DNA from: Paraspadella gotoi | Lineage: Eukaryota; Chaetognatha | DNA: 64,000 nt | Assembly: GCA_051294375.1 (NCBI GenBank) | Contig: CM119269.1 | Coordinates: 16,448,432 to 16,512,431, forward strand | Reading direction: 5' to 3' | Shown here: piece by piece, positions 12,301 through 49,506 of the stretch | How positions within the stretch are numbered: position 1 is the first letter of the stretch | Layout of the letters: each line of letters begins with the position of its first letter | The notes under the pieces: generated by a model | What the model was told of the DNA's origin: nothing | The model's input: only the letters and a program-made list of their open reading frames with translations | The model's database searches: none | Position numbers and translations under genes: made by a program

Positions 12301-15300
12301 AAATAAAAAATTTCATATGCCTTCATTAAAATTTTTAAAGCAAAAAACTGTATATACTTTTAACTCTGATTTTAAACAAAAGCTGTGTGAAGATTTATGG
12401 ATTTAATTTAATAAAACTTTTTTAGAAAGGGTGTCCCATGATTAGGGCTTTAATTTGATACCACACCCATCTGTTAGCTCTTTTCTTTCAAAAGTTATAT
12501 AATAAAATAACTTTTTTCAAACTACGCAGTACAAATCTTTGTTAAATAAAATTTCAGCAAAGCGGGAGTATCTCACTTATTTCTATTGATACAATACTTA
12601 AATTTTAAAACAAAACTTGAAGAAAATTTTTTTGTCATTTAGAGACATATCACTTTTAGATGTACCCATCGTATAATAATTGATTTATTTATTTCCCCAA
12701 AAAAAGCCTAATTAAAAAAGCTAAAATTTTTTCAAATTGTTGGAAAAAAATTTATTCCGACCTATGCTCATTGAGAATAATGGTTTTGCATAAAAAATCA
12801 AAATATCAAAAAAAATAAAAAAAATCAGCCTCTAGAAAAATCGAAAGGCTAGAGGCTGATTTTTTTAGAATTGCAAAATTTTTTTCCTAACTCGAAATCC
12901 ATTATTCTCAAGTTTCAAAATATTTTTTTCAAAATCATTCAATCATTTTTTTTATTAATTTAAAATGTTTTTATGATGTTGTTTTTTGTTTGAAGAATTG
13001 AAAAAAAGTGAAAAATATAGTAATTATATAAGGTTTTTTGGAAATACCTCAAAAATATTAGATAATTAAACACAAGGGGATAAGCAGTAAAAACTTCCCA
13101 TTCATAAAAAAAATTGAAAATGAATTTGTCATATTGTTATTTAGATTAATTGACTAATTACAAACATATGATTCATATAAATTGAAGAAATGATGGGTAA
13201 AAAATATTCATCTTGGTTTCGGTTAACTATTAAGTTATCGTTAAAATTTTGTTTTAATAATATTAATATTTTTTTTGCATTTATAAAGCAATGGTCTCAA
13301 ATTTTGTAAGCGTTTCGAGCTATATTGCTATATCTTTTTTACTATTTTTGATCTAGTTAGCTTTTTTGTTGATGGTCAAGGGTTATGGTCAGACATAGTA
13401 ATGTCCAGTAGTGTATATCGCACCATATTACCAAAGTAATAATCAATTAATTTAGCTCAGAAGCAATTTTTAAAGTGACAAAATCAGCACGAGACAGTAA
13501 CGCCACGTTTATTTTTCATTGTGTCATAAATAAATAAATAATATCGATAATCCTAAATAAATAAAATAAATGAATAAATGACTAGTTAATCAAATATGAA
13601 TAATAATAAAAATCTAAATATAAATATTAAAACAAATCGGCCACTCAATCAATATAAGCTCAATCCCGTAGTAATTAAAACTCAATAAATTCAATCAATA
13701 ACCATACGTCCGACCACATCCCTTCTCTCCTCAGGCCGGTGGCGGACGAGACACGGCCCGGGATCTCAGGTGCGCACGCTTCGTCGAGAACTGTCGATGA
13801 TGGCGCCGGACAATCTACGTCATGGATATCCTGAAGGAGCGCCTTCTCCGCCCTCGACGCCGTCTCCAAGGGGTTGGATCCTCACCGGCATTTCCCAGGA
13901 ACAAAAACGCAGTCAGCTGTTGTTTGGAGGCGGGTGTATTGGGCCGAACGTGCAAGTGGCGCTTCTTGTGAGACATAGCTGTACGTTTTTGGCAAGTTCA
14001 TTTCAGCACGGATAACGAACAGGAAGGCACAAACCAATGTACACGTCTCCTTACGTTCATTGGGTTAACGATCTCGTTTTTTTTTTACATAATTTATAGA
14101 TAGGCATTGTAATATCGCCCAATGCTTTAATCAATTATTATTAGCACACTAGCACAATTGACGGTTCCTCGGATCCCATCAGGGTTCGAACCCTAATTCG
14201 CGTCTTCATTCCCTCAACGTTCCCACGACTCCATCAGTCGAGAGGATGACGCTTCGTCGCACGGACCCCGTCACCTGAGATCGATATCACAATCCTCTAC
14301 AAATCCGCGCCAAGACCGGGGCCAGTCAGGGACAGGCCAGGTCAGGCACGCTGAGAAGAATAGGTGGAGAAGAAGGAAAGGAAAGGAAAGGAAAGGAAAG
14401 GAAAGGAAAGGAGGAAAGGAAAGTTGAATAGGAAGAGAAAAAAGAAAAGAAGCGAAGAGTCGAAAGAAGGAAAGGAAATAGAAGCGAAAAGAAGCGAAAA
14501 GAAAAGAAGCGAAAAGAAGGCGAAGAAAAGAAGCGAAAAGAAGCGAAAAGAAGCGAGAGGAAAGAAAAGAAGCGAAAAGAAAAGAAGAGAAAAGAAGCCG
14601 AAAAGAAAAGAGAGAAAAGAAAAGAAAAGAAAAAAAGAAGCGAAAAGAAAAGAATAGAAAAGAAGCGAAAAGAAAAGAAGAGAAAAGAAAAAAAAGAAAA
14701 GCAAGCACAAGAAGAACCAACACAATAGAAAAGAAAAGCCAAGAAAAAAAGAAAAGAAAAGAATGAAGAAAGAAAAGAAAAAAGAAAAGAAAAGAAAAGA
14801 AAGACAAACATAGAAACAAGAAAGACAGAAGACAGAAAAAGAAGAAAGAAAAGAAAAGAAAGAAAGAAAAGAACAAAAAGAAAAACGAAAAGAAAAGAAG
14901 CGAAAGAGGAAAAGGAGAAAGAAAAGAAAAGTCTCTAACCCCTTTGCCCTCCCACCACACTTTTCAGGACGAACGACGAGATCAACGTCAAGAATCGCCT
15001 TCAGAGTTACTACGCCTTCGCGAAAGTTGTGGGAGGCGTTCCCGGAGCCGCAAGTGGTTGGACGCGGATCAAGACCCGCACACTGTCTTCGAGTCTATCG
15101 AGCATCTCACCGTCCAACCGATCCCACAGCGTTTGTGAGATGAAGGAAGAAAAATGTACGAAGATGAATGATGATAATATCTTCATGGGTTCCTAGGGCG
15201 ACATTGACGCGCAGGTTGACAATAACGCATACAAACACCGACAACACACAACAACAACTCACTATCAAATCTGATTTGTGTAAAGTTTGAATGTTAAGTA

Positions 15301-18300
15301 AAGTTTTAATTAAGTCTAACGGAATTCTTTTCTTTAAAGAAACCTGATTCCGAGATGATATAAAAATTAATTAAATTCTGTAATTGAATCGGAGCAAAGA
15401 TGCAACGCTAGAGTAGTAGCGATAATGTTACGCAATGGAAATGGTCGAAGTGAATTTTGAGAAAGTAACCTTAATAACTTTTAACTATTACTGAAGAAAC
15501 CATGAGCAAACATTTCTAAAAATGCAAGTAGTCGCGTTGACTGTATCCTCACATTGGTTTCTCTATTATTTCGCGCGATCGATCGGCGAATGTCAAATTT
15601 TTTTGGATCGTTTTTATCTTAAAGCAGATTTCTACGCTACGCGCTTGTCACGCTGCACCAGAAGTCTACAGCCCCCAATTATAGTGTCCTTCTTTGATTC
15701 CTACATTTTTGTATGAAAAAGTGACTTTAAATGAGAAAAAACCTTAAAAAATCATTAATCCAACAATCCGATTAATGATTTGTACAAAATTACTAACTAT
15801 TAGTCAAAACACAAACGATAAACAAAGTTGTAATTTCATATTTTCTAATTTTACTCGATATGACTCTAATTAAAAATTAAAATCTACAAAAAGAAACTTT
15901 TTGATTAAGATAGAATAACCATATGAACTAACGTATTAGGAATTAATCATTCAACATAATGAAAAAACATATTTAAAACAACTAAATTATACACTGAATA
16001 GGTATTTTAATGCTGTTATTAAGAATTTTAAATGTAGCAGCCGAGCTAGGAGACGTATAGAGATTAATGTTAGAACACGATGAACAACTATTCAATGATT
16101 AATAAGAGATAATTAACTAAACGGAATCTACTAGAGTATGTATAGCTGCGGTAGTCCACTCTGGCTCCTAATTCCCTCTGCTTCGTTTATCCACGATATT
16201 TTCAATAAACGTGGCAGTGTCGGAAAGCCGTGAATGCTACTCACGCGCGCAGCGCCCAATCTATGATATGTCGCCACTTTTCATGGGACTTCGCTTACGT
16301 CCTCGGAGGAAGACTATAAAAAAATTCAAAAAAAATAACCCACACTTTGTAGCAAGCGTAAAAACACACCTAAAGCTGATCGTGACATCACAAGGATACT
16401 CAACAATCAAGATAACCACATAACACTGGTTAAACTAAATTTTATAATACGAAAAAAGGCACTAAATACCTTAAAGTAAAATTAAAGAAAACTAGAAACA
16501 CATTGACACACGACCACGAGTTAAGTGATAACATACCACGCCATTCCGCCCCACCTATCGCCGTCCGCCATGACAACGTAGCGGTGATACATGCGAGACG
16601 AGCGAGAGAGAGAGAGAGAGGAGAGGAGAGAGAGAGAGACCGAAAATGTTTCGACATCAAGATCAAACTCGAGTATTTTTGCAAAGTTCAAGTGCGTACA
16701 CGAGGTGAGGCGTCGAGCGGAAATCCGTGAGGAGTGACTGATGACCGACCGAACCTACCACAAGCCAACTCACCCTGAAGCTTAAAGGCAACTTTCCATA
16801 GAGTGTCGTGGGACGAGGTCGGAGTGGCGCCGCCTCAACTCGCTCGTCACGTCTGCGCCTTCGCCGTAACTCGGCTTCGGAGAGGCGTCGACGAGCCCTT
16901 GGTAGTGGGGCGATCTCCACGAAGAGAGTGGCGACTGGTTAGGGGGGAAGGGTAGGTTGAAAAAATTATCATCTTTGTTTATTTATTATTTATTTATTAT
17001 TTATGTCTGTCCAATGAAAATAATTCATCTTATTTAAATGTTTTGCTTTATTCCACACATTTTTTGCATTTTTATAATCATATAAATACGCGACGTATTT
17101 CGAAGTCACATCAATTTGGTTCGTTTAATCTGCCATGCATTCGGGTCCCAATAGTGATCGTCAAAGCCCCAAATGATCTTGTCACAAAAACTTTGAAAAT
17201 TAAATTAAACGTAAAAGGTTATTGCCCAAACATAGGAATTGCCCACTTCGATGCTGTAAAATTCGCACTGGTCTTAAACCCGGACTGCAAATTCACGGCC
17301 CTAGCCGATCCCCGATTGTCACCTCATGTCGGCGACGGCGCATGCGCTGTTGCATCCTCTCGGGCGGCGATTCGTCGACGAGCGACTTGAGGCCGGGAAA
17401 TTACTCTCTCTCCTTAAAGAAGATCTTCGTTTGCAGAGAGTTGAGAATTTTCTCGTAGAAGGTAGAGTAGGTTTGATAGTTTGTAGCGCTCCGAGCCACG
17501 ATCGCTTTGCGAGGTCTGGAATTTGATCTCATGGAATATTTTTTTCGTCGAGATACTTTGATTTATTTAAACAAATTATTAATACTTGAAATAAATATTA
17601 TATATCAGATTAACATTTAAGTAGTAAATTAAGGAATGTCCCTCCGTAAATATGGCCGAGAGCTGTCACTTCAGGAAACTGGATACGCAATATTTAGGAA
17701 ACATTAAGGGAACCTCAACCTTAAAACAATCAAACCTGCAAGTCATTATAGAGTAGATGACCCTTCTCGAGAGGCGACGCTCTCCCCGTCTGACGCAAGT
17801 TTCGATTTCCGTAGGAGTTGAAGCGCCAGAAAGTCTCGAAGTTTGAGGTCGCCCGGATCGAGACCGGACTCTTGAATTTGTGGCGTCCGCAAGAGGGCTG
17901 AGGGAAGCCACAAATATTTACGAAATATAGACAGGCGGAGTAGTTTAATTGAGTACATGATTGTGACTAACTATTATAGATTTGGATGTTCGGTACATAA
18001 TTTATGCACAATAAACTACTACGTAAAATTCACACAAACAAATACCAGAATATTAATATACGTACAAAGAAGTTGAAGATAATCATTTAATGGACAATTG
18101 GACATATAAACCCTTTAACTTAGCTTAAATACTTAAAATAACTACTGAAAAGACGTTGACTAGAGGCCTACTCCATAAGACGTTGTAAATGAAAGTTCTG
18201 AGAGCCTCCACCCGTGGGCCAGATCCGAATCTAGTCACGTTGACCTTTCGGTATCGCGAGCGAAGTTTTGATCCGCGATTCTAGTTTGAGTCTCGCGAAA

Positions 18301-21300
18301 TCGCCTCGATCTCGATCTCGTCCATCATCGTCGCCAACTGAAGGAGGAGGAGGCTAAGAGGAGGGGGTAAGAATGTAAACTGCAATGTCTCCATGAACCT
18401 AATTTACTGTTGTTACAATGAGAAATATGGCAATGCGTGAGTTGAAAACTACTTTAGGCGGAAAAATATTTTCATTGTATTTCTTTTCTTTTTTTTTCTT
18501 TTCTTTCTTTTCTTTTCTTTCTTTTCTTTCTTTCTTTTCTTTCTTTTCTTTCTTTTCTTTTCTTTTCTTTTTTTCTTTCTTTCTTTCTTTTCTTTTCTTT
18601 TCTTTTCTTTTCCTTTTCTTCAACCCCCCTCCCGGCTCCCGGCTCCCGACTCCGCCTTCCACATCCCAATTCACCTGCTTGGCCTTGAGTTCGTATGTCG
18701 GAGGCGCCGGCGGGAATCGGCGCCGCCTCGAACGACGTCATCAGCCGCCCGACGACGCACGCTAGTTGCGTCTCCGATCTCGTTGCAGGCGTGGCGCATG
18801 ACTGGCACCAGACATCTCCCTTGGTACAGGCTCAAGAATCTAGTCGGATGTGGGAGTGGGAGTGTGTCACGGAATTAAAAAAAATGCCGACCCGTCTGCA
18901 TATATTCATTATCAACTGTGAGATTTGTAGGATTAACTCTGTACAGTTTAAGTTAATACAATATATCTTGCATATTTAAGCATTTGGGTTATTCGAATGA
19001 ATTTTCACGTTCCAGTCGACTCGGGTTTCTCATCATGGATTCTCGTAAGAAGTAGAGAGTATGGCAACATTTACTAATGATAGTCAGCTGTCAGGCCTAA
19101 TTTATTGCATTCCGACTTAGATGCGTATTAATTAAAACCCCAAAACAAAAAAAGGCGCACCTCCGATGACCCTGTTGGATTCGAATAAACAAACGACTCA
19201 ATTTTCGTCTCCGAATCGATTTGGTTTTTTCGAGTTGCGTCCAGAGAAGAAGAAAATCGCGAATCATCGAGTATCTGTAACGAAAGATGGGAATTATTAA
19301 AAATGATAAGATTTGGGGCGGAACTTGAGTGGATTTGGTTCGAATGTGAATAGATTTGACGGAAAAGTCGCGATTGAAAAAAAGAATATGAATTAGTAAA
19401 AGTTCATTAGTGAGAAAAGTTTTAGGACATTTCGAGAAAAAAAAATAGGCGTAAAAAATAAAAACAATTTTTTAGACTAAAAATCAGCACCAAATAGCTT
19501 ATAAACAGAAGAGAATTTTGTGTATTATCGAGTTAAAAAAGGCGGGAATGCGATTGATGCTCTTTCAATTTAAAATATAATAGTTATAAATAACCATAGA
19601 CTAACCCTCTGAGCGGCGCGCCTCCGTCAAGCAAACTGGCGCCAACATTTATCGCCATCTTTCGTCCGGCGACTGACGTCCCGTTTCCGACGGCGTGCGT
19701 GCCCCGACGCTGGCGGCGACTCAGATTCCCAAGCGCCGCCCATCGCTTGCTTCGCCTAACAGAAAAAAAATTGAAATCTATTAAGAAGACGACCGACGAC
19801 GACGACGACAGACGAACGACGATGGATCACCTTATCGTNNNNNNNNNNNNNNNNNNNNNNNNNAAATAAATAAATAAATAAATGAATAAATGACTAGGTA
19901 ATCAAATATGAATAAGTAATAAAAATCTAAATATAAATATTAAAACAAATCGGCCACTCAATCAATATATCAATGCGTAGTAATTAAATCAATCAATCAA
20001 TCAATAAACCACTCCGATCCACATCCCTTCTCTCCTCAGGCGGTGGCGGACGAGACGCGCCTCGGGATCCAGGTGCGCACCTTCGTCGAGAAGTCGATGA
20101 TGGCGCCGGACAATCTCGTCATGGATATCCTGAAGGAGCGCCTCTCCGCCCTCGACGCCGTCTCCAGGGGTTGGATCCTCCACGGGTTTCCCAGGAACAA
20201 AGAGCAGGCTCAGCTGTTGTTGGAGGCGGGTGAGTTGGGCCGGAACGGCAAGGGCGCTTCTTGTAGACAAGCTTGACGTTTTTGGCAAGTTCATTCTGCA
20301 CGGATAACGGAACAGGAGGCCAACCAAGTACACGTCTTTACGTTCATTGGGTTAACGATTGTTTTTTTTTACATATTTAAGATAGGCATTGTAATATCGC
20401 CAATGCTTTATCAATTATTATTAGACTAGACAATTGACGGTTCCTCGATCCCCATCAGGGTTCGAACCCAATCGCGTCTTCATCCTCAACGTTCCCAACG
20501 ACTCCATCATCGAGAGGATGACGCTTCGTCGCACGGACCCCGTCACCGGAGATCGATATCACCTCCTCTACAATCCGCCCAAGAACGGGGCCATCAGGGA
20601 CAGGCTCAGGCAGCACGCGGTGAGAAGGAAAGGAAAGGAAAGGAAAGGAAAGGAAAGGAAGGAGGAAAGGAAGTTGATTTAGAAGAGAAAAAGGAAAATG
20701 ATAGAGTCGACACAGGGAAAGGAATAGGGAGAAGGAGAAAGAAAAGAAGCGAAAAGAAGGCGGAAAAGAAGCGAAAAGAAGCGAAAAGAAGCGGAAAAAG
20801 AAAAGAAGCGAAAAGAAAAGAAGAGAAAAGAAGCGAAAAGAAAGAAGAAAAGAAAAGAAAGAAAAAAGAAGCGAAAAGAAAAGAATAGAAAAGAAGCGAA
20901 AGAAAGAGAGAAAAGAAAAAGAAAGAAAAGAAGCAGAAAAGAAAAAGAAAAGAAAAGAAAAAAAGAAAAGAAAGAAAGAAAAGAAAAGAAAAGAAAAAAG
21001 AAAAGAAAAAGAAAAGAAAAAAAAAGAAAGAGAAAAGAAAGAAAAGAAAGAAAAAGAAAAGAAGAAAGAAAAAGACAAGAAAAAGACAAAAGAAAAGAAA
21101 GAGAAAGAAAAAAGAAAACGAAAAGAAAGCGAAAGAGAAAAAGAAAAGAAAGAAAAGAAAAGTCTCAACCCCTTTGCCCTCCCACCACACTTTCAGGACG
21201 ACGACGAAGATCAACGTCAAGAATCGCCTTCAGAGTACTACGCCTTCGCGGAAAGTTGTGGGAGGCGTTCCCGGAGCCGCAAGTGGTGGACGCGGATCAA

Positions 21301-21367
21301 GACCCGCACACTGTCTTCGAGTCTATCGAGCATCTCATCGCGTCAACCGATCCCACAGCGTTTTTGA
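9376..21367 (+). CDS. AK8: Adenylate kinase 8
   Basis: AK8 is a ciliary nucleotide kinase with two adenylate-kinase-like domains that interconverts adenine nucleotides. Exons: 9376-9528, 9714-9860, 10175-10336, 10563-10808, 11062-11270, then (clean copy) 20040-20229, 20459-20619, 21197-21367. Exons 1-4 are open and join in phase. The first P-loop GPPASGKR is at residues 64-71 and the lid-proximal DGFPRT at 141-146. The second domain has [11 protein letters not shown] in exon 6 and the NMP/lid signature [13 protein letters not shown] in exon 7; the end is PQR followed by a stop. Reconstructed length is about 479 codons, the usual AK8 size. Exons 5 and 8 carry single-base indels as assembled; exon 8 becomes open only if copy A (13735-15138) and copy B are combined. 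This suggests sequencing error, not a pseudogene. Confidence 0.9.
11271..13559. other. AT-rich AK8 intron sequence, no gene
   Basis: More than 2 kb of AT-rich sequence inside AK8 intron 5. The 92-codon plus frame at 11,737-12,015 is Ile/Leu/Asn-rich with no motif and no splice support. It contains the imperfect palindrome at 12,771-12,911 listed separately. Confidence 0.6.
12771..12911. repeat. Imperfect 141-bp palindrome (hairpin)
   Basis: The outer arms TTGAGAATAATGG (12771-12783) and CCATTATTCTCAA (12899-12911) are exact inverse complements. The inner arms at 12821-12835 and 12849-12863 form a 15-bp perfect stem around a 13-base loop. The intervening stretches are A-rich on the left and T-rich on the right, so most of the sequence can pair. 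It could be a palindromic MITE or a transcribed hairpin inside the AK8 intron. Confidence 0.6.
13735..15138 (+). pseudogene. Indel-broken duplicate of AK8 exons 6-8
   Basis: Exon copies at 13735-13933, about 14183-14351 and about 14962-15138 correspond to the clean AK8 exons in copy B, but exons 6 and 7 carry several frame-breaking one-base insertions. Exon 8 here preserves the frame through [16 protein letters not shown], where copy B is broken; copy A is then broken a few codons later and ends PQRL followed by TGA. It is probably an assembly duplicate and not a genomic pseudogene. Confidence 0.8.
14364..14935. repeat. (GAAAG)n / GAAGC tract, copy A
   Basis: A long purine tract on the plus strand inside the last AK8 intron, built of AGGAAA, GAAAA and GAAGCGAAAA units; repeated in copy B at 20,627-21,160. 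The long Lys/Glu/Arg or Phe/Leu/Ser frames through it are low-complexity artefacts. Confidence 0.95.
15500..19838 (-). pseudogene. Indel-broken duplicate of CCDC162-like 3' exons
   Basis: Recognisable copies of the minus-strand exons of the CCDC162-like gene occur here, for example at 16,800-16,920, 17,320-17,520, 17,740-17,900, 18,290-18,345, 18,670-18,840 and 19,615-19,760. Their reading frames are interrupted by many small indels relative to copy B (23,012-26,187), which is open. The segment ends inside the exon corresponding to 26187-26287. Confidence 0.8.
18480..18622. repeat. (CTTTT)n tract, copy A
   Basis: Degenerate CTTTT/CTTTC repeats. The matching tract in copy B (24,914-25,018) is nearly perfect, which again shows the lower accuracy of copy A. 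Confidence 0.95.
19839..19863. other. Assembly gap (25 N) between duplicated copies
   Basis: A 25-N run joining the end of copy A to the start of copy B. The sequence to its left is continued at 26,194, not at 19,864. Confidence 0.99.
20627..21160. repeat. (GAAAG)n / GAAGC tract, copy B
   Basis: A purine-rich tract in the last AK8 intron, immediately after the donor at 20,620. Confidence 0.95.
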
Positions 21368-22397
21368 GATGAAGGAAGAAAAATTAGAAAGATGATGATG
21401 ATAATTATCTTCATGGGTTCCTAGGGCGACATTGACGCCAGGTTGACAATAACATACAAACAACGACAACAACAACAACAACTCACTATCAAATCTGATT
21501 TTGTGTAAAGTTTGAATGTTAATAAAGTTTTAATTAAGTCTAACGAAATTCTTTCTTTAAAGAAACCTGATTCCGAGATGATATAAAAAATTAATTAAAT
21601 TCTGTAATTGAATCGGAGCAGAGATGCAACGCTAGAGTAGAGCCAAACTCGTCAATGGGTGGGTCATGAATTTATTTGGGAACCTTTCCAAATAAACTTT
21701 CACTACATTTCTGAGAAAACTTCACTGGAGCAAAATTTTCTAATAATGGCAAGAACCATAGTAATTAATTTTTATATTTATTTATAGATAGGAAATGTCA
21801 AAATTTTTTTTGGAATTTTTTATTTAAAAGCAGATTTCAAATAGCTTATGAAAATATCTACACAAATATAAATTCTTTTTCCAACTATTTTGATGATAAG
21901 TGGGTTTAAATTGAGAAAACCTTAAAAAATCATCATCCATCACCATCATGCCGATGATTTAGTACAGTTTACTAACTATTTTTAGTAAAACATCAAAATT
22001 TAAAAAGTTGTAATTTATATTTTTTTCTTAACTTTTTAAGCTCTATCAGAATCAATTAAAAAACTTAAAATATCCAAAAAAAATTTTTGTCATTAAATAT
22101 AGCCAATAAATATATACTTAATTAGCGAATTACTCAGGTTCGGAACATTTTTTGCAAAAAAATATTTTAAACACAATAACATTAATACCAACTAATGGAT
22201 TATTTTAATGCTGTTCCATTAAAATTTGAATTTGGTACGCTACCGCTAGCAGAGTAGTAGACGATAATGTTGACGACGATGAAAAATTATTCGAGAGAGT
22301 GTTAATGAAAGAAAGTAATTTAATTTTTAACTATTGAACTATAAAAGAGAAACTGACTAAAATGATAGTTAAGTCTGCGGTTGACGTCTTTCCTCAC
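21368..22397. other. Convergent 3' intergenic region
   Basis: This separates the AK8 stop from the last supported exon of the minus-strand CCDC162-like gene. 21,370-21,620 is the probable AK8 3' UTR with an AATAAA at 21,521. The last exon of the minus-strand gene should lie near 22,260-22,397, but I cannot fix it: reading on through the last donor meets a stop after 25 codons. Confidence 0.5.
21521..21526 (+). promoter_or_regulatory. Probable AK8 polyadenylation signal
   Basis: AATAAA lies about 155 bases after the AK8 stop codon in copy B. Confidence 0.5.
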
Positions 22398-43461
<21,064 letters not shown>

Positions 43462-44622
43462 ATGACTCCGTCGGACGCCCGACCAAGGCGAAACCGCGAG
43501 TGGGGCCCCGGCCTATTCCGTCCCTCTGACCGCGCGGCCGAAAAAGCCCCGTCGGGCACGTTGTCGGTCGGGGCGAAAGAGGCCGACGTTGACGAAGAAT
43601 TGGACGACAGAAAGGAACGTGAAAAAAAAGAAAGAGAAAAAGAAGAAGGGGAAGAAAGAATAAGAGCGACATTAGAATCGGATTATCAACTTTTGTGTGA
43701 CACTGAGGTTTGGGAATAGGATAGGTCTTTGACTCTTTCTGATGGTGGGCATTGTTTTTTTTTTAAATTTCTTGTCCTGTTTAAAAATCTGTCTCCACTT
43801 GTTTTGACTTTCCCCTCTCCTTCAAATTACTCCCTTTTTCATAGTCTAGTTAGAGAGGGCATGAAGAGAAGTAAAGGCTTTATAGTTTACTTCTGATCAT
43901 GCCCTGATTTACCCAGTTGCGCCATCTCTTCTTTCTATCCCAACACTATCCTAATCCCCCACCTCTACTTACATCAATCCCCTCACACCACCCCACGTAT
44001 CCTCAACCCCCCCTCTAATCACAGCAAGATCGTCAGGCCTCCTTCATCTTCCGCGATTTCGTCCTCTCGACCTTTGACCCCGAGAAGGACACGAGCGTCG
44101 ACGAGGCTGTGCGACGCCGCATGATCGTCGCCACCTACGTTCCTTACGATCCGCGGTTGAATGCTCGCGCCACCGGCGACGACCTCATCGACGACGACGA
44201 CGACGACGACGACGATAAAAACGTGAACGTGTCTCACGTGCGACTTCACCCGAAGACGCGAATCGGGAAGAGCAGGAGGATCGAGCCGATAGAGGATGTG
44301 AGAGGCATTGTCTAGGGTGTTTCTATTTTACAGTATATAAGAAATGCTAAAAAAATATTTTTTACAAATTTACCTTTTTAAAAATTGATTATAACCTGTG
44401 CCGCCTTATTATATATATTGCACTTTAAAATCTTCATTCATTCATTCATTCATTCATTCATTCATTCATTCATTCATTCATTCATTCATTCATTCATTCA
44501 TTCATTCATTCATCTCTTTCTTCCAGAACGTCGTTCCCGTCGGACTTCGCGTGGGAATCGTCGTTTGGTTTATTTCGCTTTTATCCGTCGGGTTTTTCCT
44601 CATTTATTTAAAAGGCAGTTGA
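43462..44622 (+). CDS. Tail-anchored membrane protein, unrecognised family
   Basis: Three exons, 43462-43707, 44025-44297 and 44527-44622, all begin and end in phase 0 (donors GTTTGG and GTGAGA; acceptors CACAG and TCCAG) and give 204 aa. The N-terminal third is charged with a Lys/Glu-rich helix-like run. The middle exon contains FIFRDFVLSTFDPEKD and an Asp tract (nine residues, GAC codons at about 44189-44215). The last exon encodes one hydrophobic segment (VGIVVWFISLLSVGFFLIYL, about residues 181-200) followed by KGS and the stop. A single C-terminal helix with a three-residue tail is the architecture of tail-anchored proteins, inserted post-translationally in the ER or mitochondrial outer membrane. 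The start is uncertain: 43462 is the first ATG in frame, and an upstream coding exon is possible. A possible AATAAA lies at 44756. Confidence 0.65.
44436..44514. repeat. (CATT)n microsatellite
   Basis: About 19 ATTC units directly before the acceptor (CTTCCAG) of the last exon of the tail-anchored protein gene. Confidence 0.97.
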
Positions 44623-44756
44623 TTCCAAGGTAAATCAGTTCATTATGATATTTTTGTATTAAAAGAATATATATACTTTTGAACTGCTCTACACCTGCTA
44701 TCAAATATGTTCTATTGTTTTCGCTCAATCGTCCCGATAATACGAGTTTAATGTTA

Positions 44757-45126
44757 ATAAAACAAGAACGGTGATTCCAATGTGTTGCGCCGAAATGACT
44801 TTATTTTTATGTGTATTTCTTTTTGACCACATGATATCACATGATATGACTTGAAATGACCAAACATGGGTAAAAAACTTTGTTTGCCCTTGTATTTAAC
44901 TGCATCTTATAGTTTTAGGATTTCCTGAAGGCGTCGCTAGAATTGAGCTTTTTTCCTGTCTTAACAAATGAGTAACCAACTATAGCCTATAATATAGGCA
45001 AATTATATGCATTTTTAACGTAAGTGGGACAGACCGATGGACAGACATACCGACCGACAGACAGACCGAAAGACCGACCGAAAAGTGACTTATAAAGTTG
45101 CCCTGCGAGTACTCGCGGGGCATCTA
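44757..45126 (-). mobile_element. Short dispersed element with palindrome and tetranucleotide core
   Basis: Read on the minus strand it starts GCCCCGCGAGTACTCGCAGG, with the perfect palindrome GCGAGTACTCGC. It continues through CAACTTTATAAGTCAC, a GGTC/TGTC tetranucleotide array, a conserved block ATGCATATAATTTG, then GACGCCTTCAGGAAATCCTA, and ends ATCACCGTTCTTGTT. The same order is found at 46,821-47,210 on the plus strand; the 3' part recurs at 54,943-55,118 and the 5' part at 39,330. No coding capacity. A tetranucleotide core flanked by fixed blocks recalls the pearl/mini-me non-autonomous elements often linked to Helitrons; that link is inferred. Confidence 0.7.
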
Positions 45127-45188
45127 AAAAAAAATAATGAATGACTTCGCCCGGCCCAATTTTCGATACCCAGGTCCGTTAAAAAAAA

Positions 45189-49145
<3,957 letters not shown>

Positions 49146-49430
49146 CGGGAATGCAAAAAAATTTCCGTCAAATTAAATACTAAAATGAAAACAATAGTTA
49201 AGCTTGAACGATGAGCATTATCAAGTCGTTAGTCATTAGTATTTTTTAAAAAAAAATATTGAAAAAAATTTACTGAAAAAAAATATTTTTGTGATTCGGA
49301 ACTGTTTCGATGATAAAAAAAATATTTCATAACGTTACTCGTTCGTTGCTGTTCAAAAAAAACTTTCTTTTTAACGATGAAGGATATTAAGTTTAATTAA
49401 TAGTTATAAGAGAGAGAGAGAGAGAGAGAG

Positions 49431-49500
<70 letters not shown>

Positions 49501-49506
49501 TAATCG
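49146..49506. other. Convergent intergenic region with (GA)n array
   Basis: AT-rich sequence followed by a GA array at 49,411-49,498. No gene is seen. Confidence 0.7.

Larger units (their letters stand above)
13560..19838. repeat. Copy A of a ~6.3-kb tandem duplication (low quality)
   Basis: This segment matches 19,864-26,194 from end to end in the same order: the AATAAATGACTA start, AK8 exons 6-8, the GAAAG tract, minus-strand exons, the CTTTT tract, and the GATGGATCACCTTATCGT end. It breaks off at the N gap exactly where copy B continues. Copy A differs by many one-base insertions and deletions in both exons and introns. Around 15.4-16.6 kb it diverges more and is shorter. The pattern is that of an uncorrected long read or a poor second haplotype placed beside a gap. 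Confidence 0.9.

Noticed and set aside
14271-14960. 229-codon minus-strand Phe/Ser/Leu frame, and similar frames at 20,455-21,220
   Set aside because: They are translations of the GAAAG tract within the last AK8 intron and have no non-repeat sequence.
13735-19838. A true second AK8 and CCDC162-like gene copy
   Set aside because: The duplicate starts and stops mid-gene, ends at an N gap, and differs mainly by single-base indels.
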